DNA from: Rhizobiaceae bacterium
Lineage (GTDB): Bacteria > Pseudomonadota > Alphaproteobacteria > Rhizobiales > Rhizobiaceae
Direction: 5' to 3'
NCBI GenBank assembly: GCA_023953905.1
Contig: JAMLJA010000009.1
Coordinates: forward strand, 62,001-126,000
Length of the DNA: 64,000 bases
A model generated the notes under the pieces. The model ran no database searches, had not been told where the DNA came from, and saw only the letters and a program-made list of their open reading frames with translations. A program made the position numbers and the translations under genes. Shown piece after piece: positions 46,803-55,548 of the stretch (position 1 is the stretch's first letter; each line of letters begins with the position of its first letter).

Positions 46803-46921
46803 TGTCCTCCGACTTCGAACCCCCACTTCGCCCATTCATCATTTCCGCACTCGTGACCTACGGCCTGATCTGCATGGGCATTGGCTCGGGTGTGACCATT
46901 ATCATCGGGAGGTTGATATGA
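46799..46921 (+). CDS. Small single-pass membrane protein
   Basis: A 40-residue protein, starting at either of two adjacent ATG codons. It has one hydrophobic segment (LVTYGLICMGIGSGVTIIIG). It overlaps the lipoprotein stop and the next start by 4 bp. Confidence 0.5.
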   Translation: MMSSDFEPPLRPFIISALVTYGLICMGIGSGVTIIIGRLI

Positions 46922-47208
46922 GCGTCGATGATAGCGGGCCAGCGTTCCCGACCGAACCAAATACTCAAAAAGGCTTCTACTCGCATCAAGGCATGAGCCT
47001 ACGGGATTACATCGCGGCGAAAGCAATGGTCGCTGTTGGTTCGACGCTTAAGCCGTCCTCAGGCGCAAGTTTGGAAGACGTAATCGCGGAGCTAGCGCGT
47101 ATCTCCTATCTCGTTGCCGACGCCATGATCGCCCAACGATCCAAGGGGAGGGCAGAGACCGCACCGCCACCCCCTCCCACCTTTGGCGACGGTCAAGCAC
47201 CGCTCTAA
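46918..47208 (+). CDS. Conserved phage protein
   Basis: A 96-residue protein. FYSHQGMSLRDYIAAKAM is a signature of a common small phage family of unknown function; a helix (VIAELARISYLVADAMIAQR) and proline-rich end follow. Confidence 0.72.
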   Translation: MSVDDSGPAFPTEPNTQKGFYSHQGMSLRDYIAAKAMVAVGSTLKPSSGASLEDVIAELARISYLVADAMIAQRSKGRAETAPPPPPTFGDGQAPL

Positions 47209-47222
47209 CGCGAGGAACGACG

Positions 47223-47534
47223 ATGAAGCACGAGCAAAACCTCGAAGGCGAACCAATCGACATCAGCGCCGAACTCAATGAGGCGGCACGCGATGAGGAT
47301 GTTCACCGCATGGAAGACATCAATCAGAAAATCGCTGCCAAATACGATGGAATGGCAATCGAAACAGCCCGCCAGACCAAGGCGGAATGCGCCGCTATAG
47401 ATGCCGAGATCAAGGCATTACAGCAGCGCAAGGCAACGGTGCGCGAGACGGGCAAGGCCAACGTCACTCGATACAAGGGCATCGCCAAATGCGCCCGTGC
47501 CTATGTGGCGATGTCGCAGGAGGTGTTCGGATGA
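47223..47534 (+). CDS. Phage coiled-coil protein
   Basis: A 103-residue mainly helical protein (AECAAIDAEIKALQQRKATV). Function unknown. Confidence 0.64.
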   Translation: MKHEQNLEGEPIDISAELNEAARDEDVHRMEDINQKIAAKYDGMAIETARQTKAECAAIDAEIKALQQRKATVRETGKANVTRYKGIAKCARAYVAMSQEVFG

Positions 47535-47800
47535 CTGACAAAATTGAAGTCGTCATTGTGAACGAATCATTGGCGACAAGCTTGGCAAAAGATGCCGGAA
47601 CGCTTGTTGTGCTGGTGTCTATGGCCGGCATTGGGGTGCTCTTGGAAAGCACTGCATTGCAGTGGGTTGGCGCGATCTTGGGCTTTATATGGCTACTAAG
47701 CCGCGCAACATCTGCCTTCAGTAAAAGCAGGATGACCATAGCGCAGGCCCGTAAGCGCCTGGATGAGATCGAAGCGGCATCAAAGGAGGCGCTCAATTGA
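47531..47800 (+). CDS. Phage membrane protein
   Basis: An 89-residue protein with two membrane helices (LVVLVSMAGIGVLL and WVGAILGFIWLLSRA), then a basic helical tail. ATG 47531 overlaps the previous stop. Confidence 0.64.
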   Translation: MTDKIEVVIVNESLATSLAKDAGTLVVLVSMAGIGVLLESTALQWVGAILGFIWLLSRATSAFSKSRMTIAQARKRLDEIEAASKEALN

Positions 47801-48138
47801 CGCGCCTCACCATCGCCATAGGCGTCGTTGCGACGGAACTGGCGCTCGCTGTTGCTCTGATCGTCGTGCTGTCATTCAAGGCGCTTGCTCACGATGCTCC
47901 GAGCGGGTGGACGTACCCCTACGCATGTTGCTCGGACCGAGATTGTAGACAGGCCGAACAGGACGAGGTTCGCGAGACCAAAAGCGGGTATCGCCTCACA
48001 AGCACGGGAGAGGTTGTCGAATACCAAAGCAGGCGGATCAAGGACAGTCCGGATGGACTGTTTCATGTGTGCCAGCAGGCGGGGAATTTCGATACCGGTC
48101 GCGTCCTGTGTCTGTTCGTTCCACCGAGGTCCTACTGA
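47797..48138 (+). CDS. Exported phage protein
   Basis: A 113-residue protein with an N-terminal hydrophobic signal (LALAVALIVVLSFKALAHD). A cysteine-rich segment PYACCSDRDCRQ follows, as in a family common in rhizobial genomes and phages. The likely start is a TTG overlapping the previous stop. Function unknown. Confidence 0.68.
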   Translation: MTRLTIAIGVVATELALAVALIVVLSFKALAHDAPSGWTYPYACCSDRDCRQAEQDEVRETKSGYRLTSTGEVVEYQSRRIKDSPDGLFHVCQQAGNFDTGRVLCLFVPPRSY

Positions 48139-48410
48139 TGCAGCCGCGGGCCGAAGAACTGTGGTCGTACCTTCAGGGACTTGGTCCTGTCGGTGAGCCG
48201 GTCGCCTTCAAATGGCGTGAGGTTGAAACCGATCTGGGCATGAGTCGTGTCGCGTCATGCGGTCATCTCAAGACACTGATCCAGGAAGATGCGGTTCGCC
48301 GCGTCGGGGTGTGTCTCGTCGAGGTCATGAAGCGCGTCGGCCCTGCACAATCCCAGCAATGGCAAAGCAGGCCCCGGCTTGTCTCCTATTCAGGGCGGGA
48401 GGCTGCATGA
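48138..48410 (+). CDS. Small phage protein, possible winged helix
   Basis: A 90-residue protein starting MQPRAEELWSYLQGLGPVGE. WREVETDLGMSRVASCGHLK resembles a recognition helix. Function unknown. Confidence 0.6.
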   Translation: MQPRAEELWSYLQGLGPVGEPVAFKWREVETDLGMSRVASCGHLKTLIQEDAVRRVGVCLVEVMKRVGPAQSQQWQSRPRLVSYSGREAA

Positions 48411-49723
48411 ACCAGAATACTCTCGCTAAGCAAAGTTCGGTTCTCGACATTATTGATGAGCACGACCGGAAATTGGCCTCCGTAGATGAAGCCATCAAGG
48501 CCTATGACGATGCGTGCACAGCCGTTGAGATGGCTGGCACGATCATGGGCACGTATGTGAACCCTGTGCTGCGGGGCAAGGCCTATGTCTTTGCCGACGA
48601 GATGCGCAAGAACCTTCGCGCGTCGGGCTGGAAGGCACTCTACAACCGCTGCCAGATAGACCGCATCGCGAGCGCAAAGGACAAAAAGCTCTTTGAGCAA
48701 ACTTTGGCCGATCCGCCGGAACTGACCTTCGACAATGCCAGGGCGACGTTCGGCCCATATCTGGAGAACCCGCGCTCACACATTCTTCGCGGGCTGGCCG
48801 AGACATTTGCGGATCTGGATCCAGCCTACAAGTCTCATTCCAAGGTGAAGATAGGCGTCAAAGGCCTTCCGAAGCGCGTTATCCTATCCAATGTCGGCGG
48901 TTATGAAAGCTATGGCCGCAACAAGCTCCGCGACATCGTCAATGCACTTGCCTCATACAGAGGCGAGCCGATTGCCGAGCACGCCGAATTCTCCGAAATT
49001 GACAACCTTCATTCCTATATCCGAGCCACTGAAGGAGACGCGACTGTCCGCGGCCTGACTGTCCGCAAGTTCAAGAACGGTAATGCGCACGTCATATTCC
49101 CACCGGACGCGCTTATAGACATCAATCGCGCCTTGTCAGAATTCTACGGCGAGGTTCTGCCTGACGCCGAGGAAGAGGACGCCAAACCGCGTCCGGGAAC
49201 GTCTGTTTCGAAAGACCTGCAATTCTACTGGTCCCCAAAGGCGGTCATAGAAAGGGCTCTTGAGGTCGCTGGGATCTATCGGCCCTCTGCATATACCCAC
49301 GGCTCAACGTTGCCGTCCTATCGCGTTCTGGAGCCATCCTGTGGCGATGGCCGGATCATGGACGAGTTGCGCAAGCGAGGTTGCCAGGCATTCGGCATTG
49401 AGTATCACGCCGGTCGCGCTGCCGAGGCGCGCGCCAAGGGGCATAACGTTCTCACGGCCAATTTCCTTGAATGTATTGCCAAGCCTGAATTCGATTTCGT
49501 GGTGATGAACCCGCCGTTTTTTGGGAAATTGTACATGCGGCACGTGATGCACGCACTCAAGTTCCTGAAGCCGGGCGGGCGTCTCGTATCCATCTTGCCA
49601 GCCACGGCTTGGTACGATCATCGTGAGATCAAGGGCAGTTGGACTGACTTGCCAGTCGGCAGCTTTGCAGAGGCGGGCACCAACGTTCCAACCGGCATCA
49701 TCAGCATGCAGGCGCCCTCATGA
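48407..49723 (+). CDS. DUF4942 domain plus DNA methyltransferase
   Basis: A 438-residue protein. The first 270 residues are DUF4942-like (VLDIIDEHDRKLASVDEAIK, RDIVNALASYRGEPIAEHAE). The C-terminal methyltransferase has SAM motif LEPSCGDGRIMDELRK and the adenine-methylase catalytic VVMNPPFFGK, then LKPGGRLVSILPA. No matching restriction enzyme is near, so an orphan phage methylase that hides phage DNA is plausible. Confidence 0.85.
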   Translation: MNQNTLAKQSSVLDIIDEHDRKLASVDEAIKAYDDACTAVEMAGTIMGTYVNPVLRGKAYVFADEMRKNLRASGWKALYNRCQIDRIASAKDKKLFEQTLADPPELTFDNARATFGPYLENPRSHILRGLAETFADLDPAYKSHSKVKIGVKGLPKRVILSNVGGYESYGRNKLRDIVNALASYRGEPIAEHAEFSEIDNLHSYIRATEGDATVRGLTVRKFKNGNAHVIFPPDALIDINRALSEFYGEVLPDAEEEDAKPRPGTSVSKDLQFYWSPKAVIERALEVAGIYRPSAYTHGSTLPSYRVLEPSCGDGRIMDELRKRGCQAFGIEYHAGRAAEARAKGHNVLTANFLECIAKPEFDFVVMNPPFFGKLYMRHVMHALKFLKPGGRLVSILPATAWYDHREIKGSWTDLPVGSFAEAGTNVPTGIISMQAPS

Positions 49724-50139
49724 CCCTCTCGCCAAAGTCAAGCGACCGCATGTCAGCCGCTGAATTCAATGCGGCACAGAAGGCAAGCAAGCCGTCGAAA
49801 TACGGCAACAGGCGCGCCCAGGCTCGTGACGGAAAGTGGTTCGATTCCATTAAGGAGCGCAACCGCTACGAGGAACTGCTCACGCTCGAAAAGCAGGGCA
49901 TCATCAGCCATCTCGAATGCCAGCCCAAATTCCCGTTTGTCGTGGATGGTCGCAAGGTGGTGAGCCGGAGCGAACGCTACCCCAATGGGCGTCAACTCTC
50001 ATGGACGGGCGACTTCGCATATTTCGACGGAAAGCGCCGCGTTGTTGAAGACGCGAAGGGCTTTCGCACCAAGGAATTCATCCTGAAGAAGGCGTTTGTC
50101 GAAGCCCTCTATCCCGCAGTCAGAATAGTGGAGGTTTAA
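49720..50139 (+). CDS. DUF1064 phage nuclease
   Basis: A 139-residue protein of the DUF1064 family of phage endonucleases related to the PD-(D/E)xK fold. Candidate catalytic residues are in WFDSIKERNRYEELLTLEK, WTGDFAYFDGKRRVVEDAKG and the following TKEF. It may resolve branched replication intermediates. Confidence 0.8.
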   Translation: MTLSPKSSDRMSAAEFNAAQKASKPSKYGNRRAQARDGKWFDSIKERNRYEELLTLEKQGIISHLECQPKFPFVVDGRKVVSRSERYPNGRQLSWTGDFAYFDGKRRVVEDAKGFRTKEFILKKAFVEALYPAVRIVEV

Positions 50140-50161
50140 GGATGCGAACCTCTTTCCGCCC

Positions 50162-50192
50162 TGTGGATAAAACGCATTTACCCTGTGGATAC
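50162..50192. promoter_or_regulatory. Two DnaA boxes before the phage replication genes
   Basis: TGTGGATAA at 50162-50170 is a perfect DnaA box on the minus strand. TGTGGATAC at 50184-50192 differs at one base. They are 22 bp apart inside the repeated CCCTGTGGATA. Another abutting inverted pair lies inside the following gene at 50680-50697. Confidence 0.65.
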
Positions 50193-50245
50193 CGGACTTC
50201 GGAGACGCTTTTCCCAGAAGGGCTTGCGAGTGCAGCCTACGATGA

Positions 50246-51031
50246 ATGCCGTACCACTTTGCCTTGTGGAGAATGGCATTGAAATTGTCCGCAATCATCG
50301 CCCCTCTGATCGCCGCTAAAGTGCCGGGAAACGTTATCCTCGACACGATAATCGCGTTCGAGAACGAGGCCGATGTTGCGATCGAGAGAAGACGCGCGGC
50401 AGATCGGAACAGGCAGGCAAAGCTTCGTAATAGCAGGGCAATGTCACGTGACTCACGTTATGTCACAGTGACTAACAGCGACACGGTTTCCCCTAAAAAA
50501 GAAACCTCCCCCGAACCCCCTAAAGAAAAAACTACCCCTTCCAATTCGGAAGATAAATCTTCCTCATTATTTTGCCCGGAGCCGGAAAAATCCGCTCCGG
50601 ACGCAGTGATCGGGTTGCCTACCGTTTCGGACGGGGATCATCCGATTTTTGAAGCAGACATCGCTGAATGGAAGGCGGCTTATCCAGCTGTGGATATTCG
50701 CCAGCAGCTTGCGGCGATGCGTCAGTGGCTAATCTCGAACCCGACCAAACGCAAAACCAAACGCGGGATGCGCAAGTTCGTCAATGCTTGGCTGGATCGC
50801 CGGCAAAACGCAGGCGGCTCTCATAGCCCGCCACCCTATGCCACCGCGCCGCCTCGAAAGGCCTCTGCCTTTGACGCCTATGACGACATCGCCCGATTGA
50901 AGGGATGGATTGATGAACCAGAAAGCCTACCAAGAAATGACCAAGATGCTGAACGGTTTTCCGCAGCAGGCGACAGCCGATCTTCGGGGACTGTTGTTGA
51001 CCTACGAAGAGGATCTGGTCGGAGTTTCTGA
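50246..51031 (+). CDS. Phage replication protein
   Basis: A 261-residue protein; the start is uncertain between ATG 50246 and ATG 50273, neither with a clear ribosome-binding site. A basic middle part and a polar linker precede a C-terminal EWKAAYPAVDIRQQLAAMRQ with KTKRGMRKFVNAWLDRRQ. That segment is typical of phage replication-initiation proteins. It ends beyond the start of the next gene (119-bp overlap). Confidence 0.7.
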   Translation: MPYHFALWRMALKLSAIIAPLIAAKVPGNVILDTIIAFENEADVAIERRRAADRNRQAKLRNSRAMSRDSRYVTVTNSDTVSPKKETSPEPPKEKTTPSNSEDKSSSLFCPEPEKSAPDAVIGLPTVSDGDHPIFEADIAEWKAAYPAVDIRQQLAAMRQWLISNPTKRKTKRGMRKFVNAWLDRRQNAGGSHSPPPYATAPPRKASAFDAYDDIARLKGWIDEPESLPRNDQDAERFSAAGDSRSSGTVVDLRRGSGRSF

Positions 51032-51392
51032 ACAAGCGATTTGCGAGGCTGCAGTCAGGTTCCGGCGCGGTCTCGTGGATGGGCAATCCAGGACGTTTGC
51101 GCCTTCGATAGCCGAGTTTTGCATCGAAGCCAGAAAGATCGCTGACATCCTCCCGTTCAGGGACCGGCCATCGATACCACCGCCAAGGAAGGACGCGTTT
51201 CGGCACGACGACAGGAAGACCCGTATCCGCATGGGCTTCAAGATGACGCTTCTGTCAACTGCGATCGGTCTCCGGAAAGTCGATGAAGTGGACAAGGCAA
51301 ACAAGCGCGGTCTCGATGATCTGATCGCGCTAGCACAGCAGTGGGGCGTTCCCGTCCCGGATGAGCTTTGGCAAAATTCAGGAGTAGCGTGA
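50913..51392 (+). CDS. Probable helicase-loader-like phage protein
   Basis: A 159-residue protein with YQEMTKMLNGFPQQATADLR near the start and GLVDGQSRTFAPSIAEFCIE in the middle. Proteins of this kind lie between phage initiators and helicase genes. No ATPase motif is present, so the role is inferred from position. Confidence 0.6.
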   Translation: MNQKAYQEMTKMLNGFPQQATADLRGLLLTYEEDLVGVSEQAICEAAVRFRRGLVDGQSRTFAPSIAEFCIEARKIADILPFRDRPSIPPPRKDAFRHDDRKTRIRMGFKMTLLSTAIGLRKVDEVDKANKRGLDDLIALAQQWGVPVPDELWQNSGVA

Positions 51393-51931
51393 TGTTCGTA
51401 GCGCAGTACAGGAATACAGAACGCGGCGCTCAGGCCGCCATAATGAGAAGGCTTGAGCAAGCCCGCGCAGATAAAGCGGCTGCGGAAGCCCGTGCACGTC
51501 TCATCGAGGGTGAGCTCGCCAACGAGCGGATGGCGAAGGCGCGGGCGCAGGCCGCTGCATGGAAAGCCAGTTTACGGCTGTCCGAATCCGCACAGGTTGC
51601 AGCGGAAGAAGCCGCGGAAAGGGCACAACGGGCCGCTGAAATCCGGGCGTCTACGGGCCTCAAGTACAAGCACACCTTTGCTGAGCTGGAGCGTCGGACA
51701 TGCCAATTGTTCCAGCTTTCGAAGCGAGAACTTTACAGCAGCCGAAGGCATCGTTCCGTAGCGTTCGCACGGCAGTTTCTCATGTATTGGGCATCGCGGT
51801 TGACGGGTCTTTCATTGCCCAAGATTGGCAGGATGATGGGCAACAGGGACCACACAACAATTTTACACGGCAAGAAAGCCTATGTGGAAAAGCGCGCCTA
51901 TCGGGGCCGCTATCTGAGGCCAGTGCGATGA
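51392..51931 (+). CDS. Phage protein with DnaA domain IV and coiled coil
   Basis: A 179-residue protein. Residues about 15-95 form a charged alanine-rich coiled coil. Residues about 105-170 are DnaA domain IV: SRRHRSVAFARQFLMYWASR, LSLPKIGRMMG, and the box-contact signature NRDHTTILHGKKAY. The AAA+ domain is missing, so it can bind DnaA boxes but not melt DNA. AGGAG precedes ATG 51392. Confidence 0.85.
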   Translation: MFVAQYRNTERGAQAAIMRRLEQARADKAAAEARARLIEGELANERMAKARAQAAAWKASLRLSESAQVAAEEAAERAQRAAEIRASTGLKYKHTFAELERRTCQLFQLSKRELYSSRRHRSVAFARQFLMYWASRLTGLSLPKIGRMMGNRDHTTILHGKKAYVEKRAYRGRYLRPVR

Positions 51932-52299
51932 CGAAGCTCGAATCCATCGCCAAGGCTATCTATGAGCGCCGTAACGGGCATGGCTGCAAGGCGTGGACGC
52001 ATCTGCCTAAATCGCATCAGGAGCCGTATCTGGGCGATGCAAGGGCTGCTGTGGAGGCGGCGGTAGATCAGCGCGAAATACTGGAGGATGCCCTGCGGGA
52101 AATCGCGCAGTGGAGCGATGCATATCCAGTCACTATTTTCAAAAAGCCTGATCTGGTCAAGGCGCATGCGCTACTGCAAGCCGGCGGAATGACGCTTGAT
52201 GCGATCAGCGCAGACGCGATGCGCCACGTAGTCGAAGGAGTGGGCAAGATCGCCAAGAAGGCGCTTTCCGACGCCATTCTCACAGAGGAAAAGCTATGA
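51928..52299 (+). CDS. Hypothetical phage protein
   Basis: A 123-residue helical protein starting MTKLESIAKAIYERRNGHGC. It overlaps neighbours by 4 bp. No domain recognised. Confidence 0.65.
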   Translation: MTKLESIAKAIYERRNGHGCKAWTHLPKSHQEPYLGDARAAVEAAVDQREILEDALREIAQWSDAYPVTIFKKPDLVKAHALLQAGGMTLDAISADAMRHVVEGVGKIAKKALSDAILTEEKL

Positions 52300-52523
52300 G
52301 CGATACTGTGACAGATGAGGATGTCGAAAAGGTTGCTCGCGCTCTTTTCCCCGATGACATTGCTGATGGTTCGGACTGCCACGACGAATGGGGCAGAGAG
52401 GGCCAGCCGTGCAGCGTCTGCGCCGGCAAAAACGAGTGGTGGCAATCACGGTTGAAGACCGTGCGGGAAGCGCTTGAATCTATTTCTGGCCCCGCCAGCG
52501 ATCCAGCCAAAGGAGACGCGTGA
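52296..52523 (+). CDS. Small phage protein with cysteine pair
   Basis: A 75-residue protein. EGQPCSVCAGKNEWWQSRLK contains a CxxC. It starts by overlapping the preceding stop. Confidence 0.62.
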   Translation: MSDTVTDEDVEKVARALFPDDIADGSDCHDEWGREGQPCSVCAGKNEWWQSRLKTVREALESISGPASDPAKGDA

Positions 52524-52765
52524 TGCGCCCGCACGAAACACGTAATGACACAGAAGATCGAACCCGGCGCCGCGTCGCGACACTCGAAGCGGAGAACACC
52601 CACCTGCGTGCCCGCGTGGCCAAGCTTGAGACGGCGTTGAATGAGATCATCTCAATGCTTGACGTTCCCAAAAGGGGAACGCGACTGCCGATTACACTCA
52701 AAATTGAAGACATAGCCCTCGCCGCTCTAGCCAGCACAGATGACGAAAAGAAAACCGCCACCTGA
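52523..52765 (+). CDS. Small coiled-coil phage protein
   Basis: An 80-residue protein with a leucine-heptad helix (VATLEAENTHLRARVAKLET). ATG 52523 with AAAGGAG upstream is preferred over GTG 52520. Confidence 0.62.
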   Translation: MRPHETRNDTEDRTRRRVATLEAENTHLRARVAKLETALNEIISMLDVPKRGTRLPITLKIEDIALAALASTDDEKKTAT

Positions 52766-52848
52766 TCAATCAAGCAGCGGTCCAAGTCGTATGCAACCAA
52801 GCCCAACATAGCAGAAACCGGGCGATTAAACAAACCGACGAGGACCGA

Positions 52849-53112
52849 GTGAACAGCTTTTCCTTCAGATACCGGCGCAACGGGACGCGCTATCAAGGCG
52901 AGTACAGGCTGGCGCATTGGGCCGGCTTCAAGGCTGTCATGTCGGAGACTGGCGAGCCGATCATGTTCACCGATCCCCACGAGGCCAAGATAGCAGCGGC
53001 GCAAGAGCTTGTCAGCGCGCTCAATGGCAACTCTGCCTTCTGGCGCGGCGGACAGAACAACGATGCCAGACAGGCGGCGGAACAGCTCTTTGCGAGGGAC
53101 ACCAATGGCTAA
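52849..53112 (+). CDS. Small phage protein
   Basis: An 87-residue protein starting at GTG 52849 with GAGGA upstream (MNSFSFRYRRNGTRYQGEYR). No domain recognised. It overlaps the next gene by 8 bp. Confidence 0.62.
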   Translation: MNSFSFRYRRNGTRYQGEYRLAHWAGFKAVMSETGEPIMFTDPHEAKIAAAQELVSALNGNSAFWRGGQNNDARQAAEQLFARDTNG

Positions 53113-53698
53113 GGTCAAACTGAAGAAACCAGAGGCGCCACGCCATCAAGGCCCTGACATCGCAATGGTGAAGAAGGAAAACCCGCTTTGGTCCAAGGAT
53201 CATGACGGGGCAAAATCCAACGTCCGCTTCGTCATGATGCCGGTCAACACGCGAGAGAGCGCCATCACGGCACTTGCGGCACGCCGCGCGATAGATGAGG
53301 CACAGGAAAAGGCAGCGGAACGTTTCAGGCGCGCTTGGGAGGCTCTGGGTGGCTCCGGTGCAAAGGCAATGGACTACACCAGGGAACCGGTTGACGGCGG
53401 TGTATCGGTCGAGCCCATCACTGTCAGGCAGCTATCGGCGGGCCATGATCTGAAGGAAGCCCAGAAGGCATTGAAGGAAGCCCATGGCGACTATGCCTAT
53501 CGTCTTGTCGGCTATGTGTGCGGCGAAGGCCGGTCGATCCACGAACTGACGGAGACACGACGCCAGCGCGATACGATGACGGACCTTTTGCGGATGTATC
53601 TGGACGTTCTGGCGGGCCTGTGGAACTATGCGGGGAAAGGATCGGTTCGGCAACGAAATGACTTGACCCACGCGCGCGGAAACTCCATAAGGGAGTAA
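53105..53698 (+). CDS. DUF6456-like phage regulatory protein
   Basis: A 197-residue protein. The C-terminal part (AAERFRRAWEALGGSGAKAM, YAYRLVGYVCGEGRSIHELT, RQRDTMTDLLRMYLDVLAGL) resembles the DUF6456 domain attached to rhizobial HTH regulators. Placed just before the late region, it may control late genes; that is inference. Confidence 0.65.
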   Translation: MAKVKLKKPEAPRHQGPDIAMVKKENPLWSKDHDGAKSNVRFVMMPVNTRESAITALAARRAIDEAQEKAAERFRRAWEALGGSGAKAMDYTREPVDGGVSVEPITVRQLSAGHDLKEAQKALKEAHGDYAYRLVGYVCGEGRSIHELTETRRQRDTMTDLLRMYLDVLAGLWNYAGKGSVRQRNDLTHARGNSIRE

Positions 53699-53699
53699 G

Positions 53700-54399
53700 T
53701 AGGCGCTTTGCGCCGTAATGTTTCCCACCGAACGAGTCCGACCAAGCCTCGGTGGAACCGGAACCGGCCCTGCCATGTGGTGAGGCACCTTGCAGGGCTG
53801 GGTTCCATCTCAGTTTCCGCGTTACGCGCTTCCGACAGTGCGCGGTCATAGATTCTCGGAGCGTGCCGGCAGAGTAGGATGCGCCCTTAGTGGTCAAGGC
53901 CCTTGGATGCCGGAGGGAGCGCGAAACCGGTCAGTAGGGTAGCGCATAGCGCCAGCCGAATACCGGCCCGATCATTGTGTTGTTTGATTTCACGAATGCA
54001 CCCAACGTTCGCCTAGGTACGGAAGCATGGCCCGTACGGGTGCGCCAAATGCGAGGCCGGGGCAAGGCAAGCACCGGAAGAGCGGAGCGGGCGAGCCTGC
54101 GCGTTTAGGACTCCGCCGCCTCAGACAGCCGCTAAGTTTCTGTGGTGGCCTCGCATCAAATCAGGACGGCGGCGTGCCGAGCATTGCCACACGGCGAGAG
54201 TGCCGGACGAAACAACTCAGTTCCGGCCCGTCCTGACGAACTTCCCCTACGCGCTGTAAGCCTCGGATGTCAGATGCCCGAGGGGGTCGCCAATTCTAGC
54301 CAGAACTGAATGCGGTAATGGGTATCCGCCAAAGAACCTTTCAGTAGGGCGCGGACTAAGTCGCACGTAGCAGCCAGCTAGATCATCTCCCTTCAGGAG
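53700..54399 (+). ncRNA. Candidate large structured phage RNA
   Basis: About 700 bp with no frame that has a start, ribosome-binding site and coding character. Strong stems include CCACCGA 53725-53731 with 53749-53755. A nested hairpin pairs GGAACC 53760-53765 with 53801-53806, GCCCTGC 53767-53773 with 53792-53798, and GGTG/CACC inside. A 10-bp stem pairs ATGCGAGGCC 54049-54058 with 54147-54156 and encloses GCGGAG 54082-54087 with 54111-54116. A 9-bp stem pairs TCAGGACGG 54161-54169 with 54228-54236 and encloses GCCGGA with TCCGGC. CCTCGG/CCGAGG follows near 54260-54284. The pattern recalls giant phage RNAs such as GOLLD and ROOL, without proven homology. Confidence 0.55.
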
Positions 54400-54405
54400 C
54401 CCATC

Positions 54406-54738
54406 ATGATCAACATGCCTCTCTCCCATCCATCAGGTGTATCAGGAAAGGTCGAAGCCGTTTCCGTACATCCAGACGGCACGGCAATTGCACGGATCAA
54501 GGATCAGTGGTTCCCTGTGAGTGAGCTGAACGAGCCACTGCCTATCAAGAAGGGCGGTCCGGTTGTCGGCGAGTTGGGGAGGAAGCCCGCCACCAATCCT
54601 GAAGATCATTGGTTGTATAGGCTTGCTCATACCAACGATGAGGCAGAGATGGGGCCGGCTCGCAAGACGCCGCAGACGTTCAAGCGTCTTACGCTCAAGA
54701 AGAATGACTCGGTGAGTGAGTTGAAGCCGCATGCGTGA
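54406..54738 (+). CDS. Hypothetical phage protein
   Basis: A 110-residue protein, the first gene after the structured region. ATG 54406 has AGGAG 7 bp upstream. VEAVSVHPDGTAIARIKDQW suggests a small beta-barrel; the end is basic. Function unknown. Confidence 0.68.
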   Translation: MINMPLSHPSGVSGKVEAVSVHPDGTAIARIKDQWFPVSELNEPLPIKKGGPVVGELGRKPATNPEDHWLYRLAHTNDEAEMGPARKTPQTFKRLTLKKNDSVSELKPHA

Positions 54739-54916
54739 GTATGTCATTCTTCGCAAGAGCTCCGATTACGAATGGGGTCCGGATGCCGAGGATTACCTCG
54801 CCCGCACGGTCTACGAGTCAGAAGAACTGATTGACATCGGCGTGCTGGATTCGTCCGGCAACAAGGTCATGGCACGCAAGCGTATGGACCCAATCGGATT
54901 TGTGCGCCGTCCATGA
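54731..54916 (+). CDS. Small phage protein
   Basis: A 61-residue protein starting MREYVILRKSSDYEWGPDAE. It overlaps both neighbours. No domain recognised. Confidence 0.62.
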   Translation: MREYVILRKSSDYEWGPDAEDYLARTVYESEELIDIGVLDSSGNKVMARKRMDPIGFVRRP

Positions 54917-55545
54917 GCCATCACTGCCTCTCTGCAAGCGTTCCGCAGCACATATATGGCTACGTCGCCAGTGAGATACTGCACGGCCTGGACCCGTCCT
55001 TCATAGGCCAGTTTGAGCCATGCGTGATCATTGGCATCACGTCGGTTCCATCCAGGGCTCTCATGTTCGAGATCATGACGGAGAAGGGCGCCAAGTGGGC
55101 GCGCATTCCGATCCACATGCTGTTCTGGGAAAAGCCGGCAGACAATGCACCGCGTCACGAGCTTCCGGATCTTCAGTGCTGGGATTGCCACGGCTGGGAC
55201 TTCGCCACGGTTGAATTCGAGTATCTTCGCGAAATGGGATGCGAGTACCGCACACCGGACGGAGTGACGATTCAGGGCCATTACTGGTTCACGCTGGACC
55301 ACACAGACAACGGCTACAGCCAGTATCCGCCGGAACACAAGAACTACAACCTCATCAAGCTTGAAGACGGATCTGGCCAGATCGCGGCCATGCCGAACAA
55401 TCGCATATTGTGGCACGACGACAGCTTCGTCTCGCGTCCCTCTGACTGGAAACCGGATTACAAGACCATGGCTCCCGTCACATGGCACGCCGAAGAAGGC
55501 CGCAGAAACCCGCAGGAAACGGCAATGACGCGGGATGTGGAGTAA
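54913..55545 (+). CDS. Hypothetical phage protein before terminase
   Basis: A 210-residue protein. Cysteines in LQCWDCHGWDFATVEFEYL and a late HYWFTLDHTDNGYSQYPPEH suggest a metal-binding fold. It lies just upstream of terS. Function unknown. Confidence 0.68.
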   Translation: MSHHCLSASVPQHIYGYVASEILHGLDPSFIGQFEPCVIIGITSVPSRALMFEIMTEKGAKWARIPIHMLFWEKPADNAPRHELPDLQCWDCHGWDFATVEFEYLREMGCEYRTPDGVTIQGHYWFTLDHTDNGYSQYPPEHKNYNLIKLEDGSGQIAAMPNNRILWHDDSFVSRPSDWKPDYKTMAPVTWHAEEGRRNPQETAMTRDVE

Positions 55546-55548
55546 CGT

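Noticed and set aside
53424..53897. Antisense and sense frames over the structured region before terS
   Set aside because: No ribosome-binding sites, no recognisable domains, and biased composition of an open but non-coding frame.
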